Source of the DNA: Punctularia strigosozonata HHB-11173 SS5
Lineage: Eukaryota; Basidiomycota; Agaricomycetes; Corticiales; Punctulariaceae
DNA length: 31,539 nucleotides
Direction of reading: 5' to 3'
NCBI RefSeq assembly: GCF_000264995.1
Contig: NW_006767436.1
Span: 313,446 to 344,984, forward strand
Below the pieces are notes generated by a model. The model did not search any database and was not told the DNA's origin. It was given only the letters and a program-made list of their open reading frames with translations. Every line of letters starts with the position of its first letter. The first letter of the stretch is position 1. Both the position numbers and the translations under genes were made by a program. Below are positions 1 to 10,450 of the stretch, piece after piece.

Positions 1-102
1 GTAGCGTCTCAGGCACCCTCTCCGGCTCAGATATCAGACAACAGTTCCGAGTCACCCAAGCATCACTCTGCTTTCTATGATAACGACGAGCATGAGATCT
101 AG
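1..102 (+). CDS. C-terminal end of a truncated protein-coding gene (possible)
   Basis: Frame 1 is open from the first base to a TAG at 100-102, giving 33 residues rich in Ser, Pro, Asp and Glu and ending DNDEHEI. Composition and codon choice look like the tail of a real plus-strand fungal protein whose body lies left of the window. No domain is visible, so the product cannot be named. It would be tail-to-tail with the transposase that ends at 146. A chance open frame of this length is possible. Confidence 0.3.
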   Translation, partial: VASQAPSPAQISDNSSESPKHHSAFYDNDEHEI

Positions 103-145
103 AGCTCCTACAGCTGCTGTACTTTATGTCTATATATGCCCAATT

Positions 146-1409
146 TTAATGATGGAGATATTCACGAAGACTAGGAGGCGAGCACAGGAAGAACTGGGAT
201 GTTTGATTTGGTCGAAGGCAATTCATGGTGTTCGTTAAAAGGACTCCGACACGATAGTAACGTCCTACTGGAGAAGAATACACCTTCATCTTGCTTTTTG
301 ACCGGAGAAACCCCCACTTGTTGAGTACGTTACCGAACGTGTGCTCAACCTCCATGCGTAGCGAAGACATTCTTTCGTTGAATTCCCGCTCCTCTGGTGT
401 TCTCTCTCCTGGACCTGAGAATGGACTAATGAGCACGTCACTGAGTCCATACGCGGGGTCCCCGTATAACCGGTAATATGTGTCCTTCGTGCTGTTGTCC
501 GTGCCGTTGCCCGAGCCTGAGGTTATGCTTGGGCATTTTGCATGTTCGGAGCACCAGTCCAGCAGTCCACTGTCGCTGAGCAGAAACCCGTCACCTCTGC
601 GACCTTCCAAAGGTCCGTGGAGATGGCCAATAAGCCCATCTGGGAGGGCGAGAGCTTGGTACTTGAGAGCGTGATACTTCTTGTGACCATTATATGCCTG
701 CCGTTGATGTTTGCTTGGTCGGCATATGGCACGGATAGTGCAGTCAATGAAGGCCCAAATATGGGGAACCACGGAACCGGCGCGCAAAGTTGCATCTGCA
801 TAAACTTTGAGACGGTCTTGGGAGAGTAGTGCGTGGTTGTCGAGCCCGAGTAAGTGCCCCCACATGTCATCAAGATGAACAACTAGTTGATTTACTACTT
901 CAGACAGTGCAGCTGCGCTTCGTCGATACTTGATCATAAGATCATGTAAGTCTGCAGCGCTGCGAAACCGGGCACAAAGGAGGCAAAAAGCCTCGAGGGC
1001 TGAGAATCGATGGCGAGACACCGTGATCACAGTCTCGGGTATTTCTAGCGCGGCCACAAGGTCCAAGAGTTCAGTGGCAGTAAAGCTGTCATGTGTGTCA
1101 GTGACTGAAAGTACGATACAGGAAGATGAGGGCAGGTACATACCGAAATTCTGCAAGACAGTAGTCATCCCCAATGTTTTCCAACCATCTTCGTGTTATA
1201 CGAATACCAGCTGGACTTGCACGGTGTTGGACATACACACGTCTATGCTTTGCCCGTCGTGATATGCTGAAATCGGTGGATAACTCGTCCGGTAGCGTGG
1301 TCGCGTTGGGACCTAACAAAAGGCTGTTGGGCAGGGGAAGTGGTGGTCTCAGGTATGTCAAAACACTGAGGGCACAAGGGAGAAGGACAGCTAGATCATG
1401 TTTAGGCAT
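146..1409 (-). CDS. PIF/Harbinger-like DDE transposase (DDE_Tnp_4 type), two exons
   Basis: The predicted CDS is complement(146..1085, 1144..1409), 401 aa. A 58-nt intron (1086-1143, GTATGT...CAG with a CACTGACAC branch region) joins ...CLAEFR to FTATELLDL in frame. The protein looks like the endonuclease of cut-and-paste PIF/Harbinger elements. The RNase H-like core shows the first catalytic Asp in WAFIDCTIR, the second in YGDPAYG and the Glu in RMEVEHTFG, with the spacing expected of DDE_Tnp_4 proteins. The C-terminal GRYYRVGVLLTNTMNCLRPN block is also typical of fungal members. All three catalytic residues are present and there is no internal stop once the intron is removed, so the gene may be intact. 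I did not find convincing terminal inverted repeats or the Myb-like second gene of Harbinger elements. The start is the ATG at 1409; an upstream exon cannot be excluded. Confidence 0.8.
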
Positions 1410-2367
1410 GGATGACGGGTGTGCACCAGGATGTCTGTGGAATTGCTGGCAAAGCTCATATTACAAAGTTCACGTAGGATATACTAGCGGGCGGGCCCAA
1501 AAGTATTACACCCGGTACATCCGCGTTGGTGGCAAAGCGTGAGAAGGACTACGTCGGCGGTGCAGACATACCATATTTTGGGAAAAAACCAGCTGCAAAT
1601 CTGGTCTAATGTCCGTCTTGGGCGCCTATCGATGCGTAGTTACTACCCATACACTCCGCCCCCTGCGGAGGTATGAGCCTACAGTGGGTCACCGGTCTTC
1701 TAGACACCACCTCTCCTTTAGACAGTGGCCATTTTCTCAGCAGTCACTGTTCCGTTGCTCCTCAGACTTTTTATGGGGGTGGAGGTAGTATATCTTGACA
1801 TTCTTATGTAGGTTTTAGAACAGTAGGGCTCCTAACCCAGACATGAAAAATCGCGAACAGGGCTGTGGCTGTGGGACACCAATTTTACTCCATCCCTTGT
1901 GCCATGAAAACTAGCTCTATCGACATGAAACCTGGACTGGGTGACTCTCTGGGATACAAAGTGACTTTATGCTTGTTCCTGTGTCCAACGGATTTCTCTT
2001 CATTGCAGGGAAGGTGTTACATTCTTCTCATGGCCTGGCAGCTGCACTGAGTGGCAGTGCCACCTGTTTCCCACATTACGGCAGTAACATCCGGTATCAA
2101 GGGAAAGTAACCGTGGGACCCTGTCTAAACGAGTAGTAACGGTCAAAACCATTCCCACGCTTTCCCAAGCTCCTGGAGCTCTTTCAAAGAAGGGTACCAG
2201 CTCAAAAAAATTCAGGGGGTTATTTCAAGGCATATATCTTTGATGGTACATGTTTTTTGGAGGTACGGTACCGTGTGAGGGAGTCGGGAGGCCGCACAAG
2301 ATTTGGCGTCTAAACGACCTGTGACCCACTGTATGAGGCGTGCGAAACGATACCGTTATCCGCTCTC

Positions 2368-2401
2368 CACGGATGATGTGAGTTCCCCCACATCATCCGT
2401 G
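2368..2401. repeat. Perfect 13-bp inverted repeat with 8-nt loop
   Basis: CACGGATGATGTG at 2368-2380 is followed by the loop AGTTCCCC and its exact reverse complement CACATCATCCGTG at 2389-2401. The stem would be strong in RNA or cruciform DNA. No T-run follows, so a transcription terminator is unlikely. Smaller hairpins occur nearby, at 2051-2063 (GTGGCAGTGCCAC), 2513-2528 (TGGCCT/AGGCCA) and 2644-2660 (CTCGCA/TGCGAG). Confidence 0.75.
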
Positions 2402-2706
2402 ACTATGGTGCTCAGTTCATCGAGGACGCTTTTCCCGTACCACTTTTTTCCCACTGGGTTCTAGTGATTGGGTTTTTAACGCAACGACATGGATTGATCA
2501 TAGTGCAGGTAGTGGCCTGAAGAGGCCAGGACTGGGGTAGGACATACAGTACGATACACATTCATGCAATCATACACCCTCTGGTCGAAGCGGTGTGTTG
2601 GCTCATAGGGCGGACGGGAACCGTGTAGACCAGGGTGTCCCGGCTCGCAACTAGTGCGAGGCCCTGGGGCCCGGCTGTTTCGGTATTGTGGCCGCGCAGA
2701 TTAAAA

Positions 2707-2738
2707 CTACCAACCAACCAACCTACCTACCTCCCTAC
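2707..2738. repeat. Degenerate tetranucleotide tract (ACCA/ACCT)n
   Basis: Tandem ACCA units change into ACCT units over about 32 bp, directly after a hairpin-rich stretch (2640-2700). Simple tetranucleotide tails of this kind can mark the 3' end of a non-LTR retrotransposon, but no reverse-transcriptase remnant is visible upstream. It may also be an ordinary microsatellite. Confidence 0.6.
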
Positions 2739-2930
2739 TGATCGCACCTTGCGTTGACCAATGTTGAGCTACTCTTCTCCTCAGTCAGACAAGCGTGCTG
2801 GTTATGCAGGCGATAATTGAATGAACCCCAGCGGTGAACAGCCCGGGAGCACGCGAGGGTCCGAGGGTGGCTGGCCGAAGTTTCATCGACGCTTCAGCGG
2901 ACATCACCCTCATCGCGAGCATGTACATTG

Positions 2931-5299
2931 CTAATGACCACCATCGCCATTCTCCGCATCGCTTTCTGGTCCTAACAACGACCAGTCAACGTCGCGTACA
3001 GTCCCACTAGCATCACCGTCCAGTTGCAAATCGATGGTGTTCAGGTCCACCCTCGCCAGCCAACGCTTGCTGATCATCCACCGCTGCAGTCCGGGTGGTG
3101 GACGAGAATTCTCCTTCGCCGGTCCGCGCATCTTCGTCCTCGGGGCCGCTACCCGCTTTTTCGCATTCTTCTCCTTCTCTTGGTCCCGTACTTTGTCTCC
3201 GTATTCGTCGAGAATCCCGAGGAAGTGAACCAGGCGCGAGGACCGCCATGTCGGAGCGCGCAGATGCACAATTCGAGGGGCATCCGGGAACGCGCTCCAA
3301 ACCGAGCCCGCATCGGAATCGTCGTCTCCGTCGACGCTCTCCTCCGACGACATGCATTCCACCTGGAACACAGCGTCAAACGCCGGATCGTTCAACTCAG
3401 CGCGGAATTTCCTCGCTGCTATACGCGTGCTGAGTTTCTGTGATAACCATGAGCGACTGATAGAGATAGGTGAAGGAAGCAACTCACATTCTTCTTCCTT
3501 CCTAGCCTCCTCGATCGCTTAGCCTTCTTGTCTTCTCTCTGCCGATCTCTGCCAGCCGCCGCCGCATCCCTCTGTGCCCGATACTTCTGCCTCATCGTCG
3601 TGAAGCACTGGTCGAACGTCTTGTCCACCGTCGCCTTCGTGAACTCCTTCTCCGCCACGTGCCGAAACCGCTTCCTCGTCTTGTCCGAGCGCATGTCGTC
3701 TACTACGCGCCGTTTCATCGCTGCATTATGCGCCGATTGCCGCGGGGTCTTCTCCCACACGAAGCGCACCGGCGCGGAGCGGGCCAAAGGCGTGCTCTCG
3801 TTGTGGCTGTCGGGAAGAGCCTTGTCGGATAGCACGTCCATCATCTCGAGCATACGGATGCGCATGGCGTGCTGGATCGTATAGCAACCTTTGTCGTGGT
3901 GATTCTTCCGTCGAGTGTAGAGCCCGCCTGAGTCGGACATGTCCGAGCTTTCGTCACCGCTGCTGTCCTCATGGGAATCCCTCCTGAATGATCGTGAGTA
4001 TACTTTGTCGAGGGTGGCCAATCGAATGACTTACGGAGTGGGTGGTAACGATCCAGCAACAAGCACCATCTCCGGTGATGGTGTTTGCTCTGGCATGGGA
4101 AATGGCACGGACGCAGGTGGCATAGTAGCTACGTCGGCGCCGGGTGCGCACCAGCTCATATGGTTACCCAGATGTCCATCTTTAGGTGCAGGGTACGGGA
4201 ACCTATCGTTTGGAATAGCCTGTAGAGGCCGAGAGGAAGATCCTTGCACGAACTCCGGAGGAGGCTCGCCACCGTATGCCATGGTTTGGCCACCATATCC
4301 CATATGTGTTGGTACACCATGACCGGGTGCGATAGGAGCGTAATAGCTCGGAAGGGGAGCATAGGAAGTTTGGTAATTGATATCTTGAGGTAGAACTTCT
4401 GAACGCAGAGACATTGACGCTTCAGTTTGTATTGTCGACACCGAGGAAGTTAGGCTAGATTCCTGAGTAACTTGCACCCCAATGGGTTCGGCTGGGTGAA
4501 TGCGATTTGGAGGAACCATGGGAGGACTGGGGGCAGCTATGTATGGCTGAGTTTGGGGAAGCATCGAAGGCGAAGACATGGTTGTATCCGGTTGTTCCTC
4601 AATGTACCCTCCTTCATACGCCGGCAACCCGAAGTAATCATGACCTTCCGCAGATCGACCTCCCTCAGGCGGTGACCCGGGTTCGATGACCGAGTGAGGT
4701 TGAGTCTGAGGAAGTTCCGTTCCAAACGTGATCTCATCCATCGGACTAGCATCGGCCTGCTGCGGTTGCTGCTGCTGCTGCTGCATGAAAGGTAGAAGGC
4801 CGACGTACGCCTTGAGAGCTGCAATCTCGTTCCGCATTTCGACGAGCTGACCTTCCATCTCCGCGTCTCGACGGGTGAGCTTGGCATCCTGTTCTTGCTC
4901 CCAGGCCGTCCTACGCCGATGCTCGATCTCCGTCAGCTGCCTCGTCCCCGCGATGACCCGCACTAGCTCTGTCACCGCATTGAAGCCGTGCGGGCCCTGA
5001 GCCCCTCGTGGTCGTAACGCTCTACCCGGGGATGAGTGCGTCAACTATACAGATAGGGATCGGAGGACATACGTCGTGGTGGGTGGAGGTGGCACCGGAG
5101 TAGGAGCAGCAGCGACTGGGGGAGGAACAGGCTCGCTGATGGCTAGCTCGAGCTCGCTGCGATGAGGAACGTGCTCACGCGCTTGACGCAGGACTGGTTG
5201 CAAGTGGGATGTAGAAGGAGATGCATAGGGCATATGGGGCGTGTTGCGTTGATGCACGACATTTGGATTCAGAGCATCAGAGAGTTCGCTAGTTGGCAT
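2931..5299 (-). CDS. Unrecognised 738-aa protein with coiled coil and Gln/Pro-rich region, four exons
   Basis: The model is complement(2931..3437, 3488..3983, 4035..5021, 5073..5299). The introns are 50, 51 and 51 nt, all GT-AG, and all close the frame (2217 nt, 738 aa). I do not recognise the family. The N-terminal exon is Pro-rich (PVPPPVAAAPTPVPPPP). Exon 2 opens with a charged helix likely to form a coiled coil (about residues 95-145, EQEQDAKLTRRDAEMEGQ and following), then a poly-Gln run, then a long Ser/Pro/Tyr-rich low-complexity stretch. Exons 3-4 are basic and Lys/Arg-rich (KKAKRSRRLGRKK, a plausible nuclear signal) and end in a more conserved-looking globular part (RPPPGLQRWMISKRWLARVD). 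A nuclear or scaffolding role is only inference from composition. The gene is head-to-head with RPN11 across 351 bp. Confidence 0.8.
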
Positions 5300-5650
5300 G
5301 TCGATGGCAGACTATGCAGTCGTATTCTTCGTTCCAATCGGATTCACGGGTGTAAAGGTCGCGTTGTGGACACAGGTATGAGCAGTTGAAGGTCAATAAC
5401 GGGATAAAGAATCGCTCCAAGCAGTAACCTCCAGTCAATAAAACCCAGTGAAAAGAGACGTCAAGCCCGAAAGTAAGGTCGAGAAGTGGAATCGAATGCA
5501 ACTTAGCGCCCGGCTCAAAGTGGCGGTGCTATTCACGTGGTTACATTCCGTGCAGCTCGACGCGTACGCGTCTTTCTGAAGTAGAGTTAAGCTCCCTAAA
5601 CCATCTTCATCTTCGCCTGCCACCTCCTTAGTCTCTTGCTTCACTCAGCC
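5300..5650. promoter_or_regulatory. Shared divergent promoter between the unknown gene and RPN11
   Basis: This 351-bp gap separates the ATG at 5299 (minus) from the ATG at 5651 (plus) and must hold both promoters. There is no convincing TATA box and no exact yeast-type PACE element (GGTGGCAAA). Pyrimidine-rich DNA directly precedes the RPN11 start, as is common in fungal promoters. Confidence 0.5.
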
Positions 5651-6849
<1,199 letters not shown>

Positions 6850-7190
6850 GTCTCGCCCGATCGTTTCCGCCGTGATGTGTTCGTGCACTCAAGATGTATT
6901 CTTATAATGTCGACGCAGTGTTGAGTTGGCCAGCAAAAGCGAATCTATTATGGGCCTTGAATGTTCAGCTCTCTGTTGATGCGAGGCTGTCGAGGACAGA
7001 CTATGATCAAAAGCTTCCGGGTGTGTTTGGCACCGAACCTGAGGAGCTTTGGTGCGAGCACTCATCGAAAAGCTTCAAGCAGGCACTAGAAGCATATTCC
7101 AATAGATTGCAATGCGTAATACAATGCTGCCCGGTCCAGGGGACTCGAGCGCGCCACATGTGCGCGGGGTTAGGTCAATGTCCAAGACTG
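6850..7190. other. Intergenic, RPN11 3' region to tandem array
   Basis: Convergent gap between RPN11 (plus) and the first array copy (minus). No coding frame with protein character and no recognisable element was seen. Confidence 0.5.
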
Positions 7191-7679
7191 TCAATCTGAG
7201 CGAGCAAGTGCGGAACGTGGAGCCTGAGGCCGAGGAATTGTGATATGTTCCCACTGCTTCTCCGGCGGCACATAGATGGTCCCCTACGGATACGTTGCGA
7301 ATGTGAGCTGGGCCTCGGGTAGACCCAGTATTTTGATTAGTGTCGCTTTCAGGAGTCGATCCTGATCGCGCTCCTTCGCTTGGTACTCGCCGTTCCATGG
7401 AGATCGACGAGGAAATGCCTCATCGACGAGATAACGCGTGATGAACATGTAATGTACTTGGGTCTTTGGGTTGCGTATCTTGTGTCCGTAGGGGACGTAG
7501 CTGGGTGGCCAGTTGACAACACAGAACTTGAAGTGATCAAAAGGAAGGCCGTCGGAGTGTTTCATGTAGGAGATCATGGCGCAGTATAACGAATCATGCT
7601 CCTTTGATGGTATCTTGGAATCGCACCACTTGCGTAGTTCTTCGGTAGGCAATTCATATCCGGCGACAAGCTTCAACAT
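7191..7679 (-). pseudogene. Array copy 1: small unrecognised gene, cut by a late in-frame stop
   Basis: The open part (7284-7679) encodes 131 aa beginning MLKLVAGYELPTEE, about 75 percent identical by eye to copy 2 at 8034-8522. The frame stops at TAG in TATCCGTAG, where copy 2 has AAG (Lys). Downstream in the same frame the similarity continues (WEHITIPRPQAP) to a TGA at 7191-7193, so the stop removes about 30 conserved C-terminal residues. Upstream, a 49-nt intron (7680-7728) ends TCTAG directly before the ATG and is preceded by a short 5' exon. No known domain, signal peptide or membrane segment is visible. It may be a truncated but expressed allele or an early pseudogene. Confidence 0.65.
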
Positions 7680-7830
7680 CTAGACGTGTTTTAAAGCAAT
7701 GTCCAGCAACAGAGAGATTCACACTCACCTTGATACTATGTGTCTCGAGGAGATACAAGGATAGCTGGTTGGTAGCTTGTGCAATGACGGGCACTGGCAG
7801 TCGATGGAGTTGGTCGTTCCGACTCCCCCC

Positions 7831-7840
7831 GTATATAAGG
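7831..7840 (-). promoter_or_regulatory. TATA-like box of array copy 1
   Basis: On the minus strand the sequence reads CCTTATATAC, about 100 bp upstream of the 5' splice donor of copy 1. Its location agrees with the TATA boxes in front of copies 2 and 3, although this promoter lacks their CACGTG motif. Confidence 0.5.
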
Positions 7841-8033
7841 GGAAGGATGTTTACGTACTGGACCCGGTCACCCCTGTGACTGCAGTGAAGCCATGGACAC
7901 ACTACGAAGCGAGCATATATGGCCCTCTCAATAGGCTACATCGTGAAGCCGCGACCAGTCACTATTCAAACAAAGCCTTGGACGACGGCGATCACGTATT
8001 TCTAGATTTCGTCTCGTGCGGCTTACATCAAGC

Positions 8034-8522
8034 TCATACAACTGTGGAATGTGGAGCCTGAGGTCGAGGAATTGTGATCTGTTCCCACGGCGTCTCCGGC
8101 AACATATACATGTGCCCCTTTGGATACGTGGCGAATGTGAGCTTGGCCTCAGGTAGACCCAGTACTTCGACCAGTGTCGCTTTCAGGAGTCGATCCTGAT
8201 CGCGTTCCTCCGCTTGGTACTCGCCGTTCCATGGAGATCGGCGAGGAAATGCCTCGTCGACGAGATAACGCGTGATGAACATGTAGTGCGATTGGGAGAT
8301 TGGGTTGGGTATCTTGCGTCCGTGGCCGTCCGGTACATAATAGGGTGGCCAGCTGACAGCGTAGAACTTGAAGTGGTCAAAAGGGAGGCGGTCGGGGTTA
8401 TCCAACATGTAGCTGATCACGGCGCTGTATAACGAGCCGTCATCCCTTGCCAGCTTCTTGGAATCGCACCACTTCAGTACTTCCTCCTTAGGCAATTCAT
8501 ATCCGGCGACAAGCTTGATCAT
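8034..8522 (-). CDS. Array copy 2: small unrecognised protein, 162 aa, open
   Basis: The single coding exon runs from the ATG at 8522 to the TGA at 8034 (162 aa). I do not recognise the family. Conserved blocks shared with copies 1 and 3 are LVAGYELP, KWCDSK, LPFDHFKF, YMFITRYLVDEAFP, WNGEYQ, LTFATYP and ITIPRPQ. There is no signal peptide or membrane span, so a soluble protein is inferred. A 49-nt intron (8523-8571, GTGAGC...CTAG) ends immediately before the ATG, so the upstream exon (about 8572-8630) is probably untranslated. That exon is nevertheless open in frame and similar to copy 1 (IAQATNQL, LYLL, HSIK), with GTG where an initiator might have been. Of the three copies this is the only one without an obvious lesion. 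A function cannot be inferred from its neighbours. Confidence 0.7.
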   Translation of the reverse strand: MIKLVAGYELPKEEVLKWCDSKKLARDDGSLYSAVISYMLDNPDRLPFDHFKFYAVSWPPYYVPDGHGRKIPNPISQSHYMFITRYLVDEAFPRRSPWNGEYQAEERDQDRLLKATLVEVLGLPEAKLTFATYPKGHMYMLPETPWEQITIPRPQAPHSTVV

Positions 8523-8650
8523 CTAGACGTGTTTTGAAGCAATGTGTAGCAATAGTGAGATCCGTGCTCACCTTAATACTATGGATCGCCAGGAGATACA
8601 AGGGTAGCTGGTTGGTAGCTTGTGCAATGGCGGGCACAGGCGATGGCTGG

Positions 8651-8675
8651 CCTATTTATACTGCATGGGCACGTG
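8651..8675 (-). promoter_or_regulatory. Core promoter of copy 2: TATA box plus CACGTG
   Basis: On the minus strand TATAAATAGG (8651-8660) lies about 80 nt upstream of the 5' splice donor, with CACGTG (8670-8675) just upstream of it. The same pair occurs in front of copy 3. CACGTG is the core site of bHLH factors; actual binding is inference. Confidence 0.6.
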
Positions 8676-8679
8676 ACTA

Positions 8680-9540
8680 TATCGTGTCCCAGGCGCAGGA
8701 TGAATAGCTACTTACTATTAGTCAACAATTACGAGACAATAGTGGGGCAACCCAAGCAATGTCCGTTCACCGCATTGATAATACGTCTGGTATCATCTAC
8801 GTAGGACATTCTGACTGGATGTGATTGCATCGTGCTTGTGGCTTGAGAACGGCTTCGCATCTCGCATTCTTGAAAGCTGGGAATACGACGATCGTGCCCT
8901 TTCTATTCGCTCGCTTGCATCCACACTGCAGGAAGAACACAGAGTGGTGCAGAATATAACAATTACTCACCCCATAGGATGAGAAGTGCACAAAGCGGAG
9001 CGAGGACCGGTAGACCCATGGAGCGTCGCCGGCTCTGTTTTAGGTGGCGGTCTTTCTCTCTCGGTGCAACCCGATACCAGGTCGAGCCGATATGCATGAT
9101 CCGCTTTCCTAGAAGCGATCTTAGAAGCGAGAGCAAGCACCGTAAGCAGAGTTCGTTCACGATGTCATATTGCGGACAAGCCAATGTCACCTTGAAAAGT
9201 CGAGTCGAACGCGCAGTGCCTTGTGCTAATTCCGGGGGAGGCTGTTCGATTGGACGATATGGGGGGCAACATGCTATTCGCGATGAAGTTCCGGCATGGA
9301 ACGGGGGCTTGATGTCTTGCGAAATTTTACCTGGTGAAGCCGCAGCCGATTCTCCGCGCTACCGTGGATTCTGATCCCGATGACCCCGAACGGTCGAGAG
9401 ACTCGTATCATTTAATGACGGGGGAACGATCGTACAAACCGGATTTCGTCATCGCCCAGCTGCTGACTATCCGCTACAAATCCAGGTCAATGACCAAGAA
9501 CAGAAGTCGCTGTATCTTTGCCGATTCGGGCAGTGGAAAC
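8680..9540. other. Upstream DNA of copy 2, partly duplicated
   Basis: About 860 bp without a supported gene. It holds the distal promoter region of copy 2 and one member of the 138-bp direct repeat (9179-9316), and then runs into the decayed third copy. Open frames here lack protein character. Confidence 0.5.
9179..9316. repeat. Direct repeat A1, upstream flank of copy 2
   Basis: This segment resembles 10451-10586 in the same orientation. Shared blocks include GGGGGAGGCTGTTC, GCAACATGCTA, CGCGATGAA and TCCGGCATGGAAC. It shows that the duplication unit of the array includes upstream DNA as well as the coding exon. Confidence 0.75.
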
Positions 9541-9994
9541 TCAGGGCTGGGGAATGGTGATCTTGTCCCATCGCTCGCCCAGGGGAGCATAGCCCATCCA
9601 TAATTGGGTACGTGGCGAACTTGAACATATCCTCGGGCATATCAAGAATTTCCTTGAACTGATCCTTCAGTGAGACGATCCTCCTCGCGCTCCTCCGCTT
9701 GGTACTCGCCAGTCCAATCCTGCCAGCGAGGGAATTCTGACGGGTGACGAACATGTAACGCGTTCTCCCGTTCTTAGTCACCCTGAGGCGGCCCTCGCTG
9801 TCCGGTGCAGTACGGGGTGGCCAGCTGATGATAGCATGGCGGAAGCGGCCGACAGCCTGGAGCTCATCGACCTTAAGGTGCATGCGGGTAGTGACAGGGA
9901 TGTATACTGACTCCGGAAGTTCTGGCATCTTGTCCGCGCATCACTTGGTCAGCTCGTCGATAGAACATTTAAAACCGGCAATGAGCGGAAGCAT
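9541..9994 (-). pseudogene. Array copy 3: decayed paralogue
   Basis: A third member starts at the ATG at 9994 (MLPLIAGFKCSIDELTK) and hits a TGA where copies 1 and 2 have TGG (Trp of KWCDS). Similarity resumes as ISWPP, RYMFVTRQ, then in another frame as EFPRWQDW and GEYQAEERE, then back as FKEILDMP and FKFATYP, then once more shifted as WDKITIPQP followed by TGA at 9541. One nonsense codon and at least three frame changes mark it as a pseudogene. The upstream region keeps an intron-like GTGATT...TTAG before the ATG and a TATA box, so it arose as a complete copy. It is the most diverged copy and the furthest upstream in the array. Confidence 0.75.
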
Positions 9995-10116
9995 CTAAGC
10001 GTGGCTGAGTGGCTGCTCGTAGACATAGGGGTAGCAATCACCTTAAGCGATAATATTCTTCATAGACAAGGACAGGCCGAGTCGATGAAATCAGTGGCTG
10101 ATATCGGTTGACGGAC

Positions 10117-10142
10117 CTATTTATCATATGTCCAGGCACGTG
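10117..10142 (-). promoter_or_regulatory. Relict promoter of copy 3: TATA-like box plus CACGTG
   Basis: On the minus strand GATAAATAGG (10117-10126) is preceded by CACGTG (10137-10142), matching the arrangement in front of copy 2 despite the decayed coding region. Confidence 0.55.
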
Positions 10143-10450
10143 GTGACATCGTGTCGTGAGCCAGTCTCTCTGCACAACCCAGGTACAGTACGTACGCGAG
10201 TTGCATCAACACGCATCCAATTCTCAAACGGACATTTGCAAACGGACGGAAATCAGTATACCACAGTTGCGAAGTAGAGCAACCACGCCACAATGTATCA
10301 TACTTGTGATTTCTGTATGCATACGTGATTTTTTTTTGTATGGATTGGCGGGACCAGTATGCACGATCGACTCGGAGATCCGCTTTCGTTAGAGCGAGAG
10401 CGAGCGCCGTGAATGGAGTCTGTTTACACGAGGTCAGATCGTGAAAAACA

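Larger units (their letters stand above)
1410..2930. other. Gene-free interval with clustered short inverted repeats
   Basis: About 1.5 kb without a coding-looking frame; the longest open stretch (1865-2050, 61 codons) has no protein character. Several perfect or near-perfect hairpins lie between 2050 and 2660, followed by a tetranucleotide tract near 2707. It probably holds the 5' flank of the transposase gene plus remnants of a non-autonomous or truncated mobile element, but no boundary could be fixed. Confidence 0.5.

Noticed and set aside
1528-1536. Exact GGTGGCAAA, the yeast Rpn4/PACE proteasome promoter element
   Set aside because: It is over 4 kb from RPN11, with another gene in between, and no copy was found in the RPN11 promoter. 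A chance match to a 9-mer.
1865-2050. 61-codon plus-strand frame in the gene-free interval
   Set aside because: Cys/Leu/Phe-rich with no protein character, and inside a repeat-rich region.
7075-7398. 107-codon minus-strand frame overlapping copy 1
   Set aside because: A shifted frame of the tandem-array gene; the homologous frame is the one shared with copy 2.
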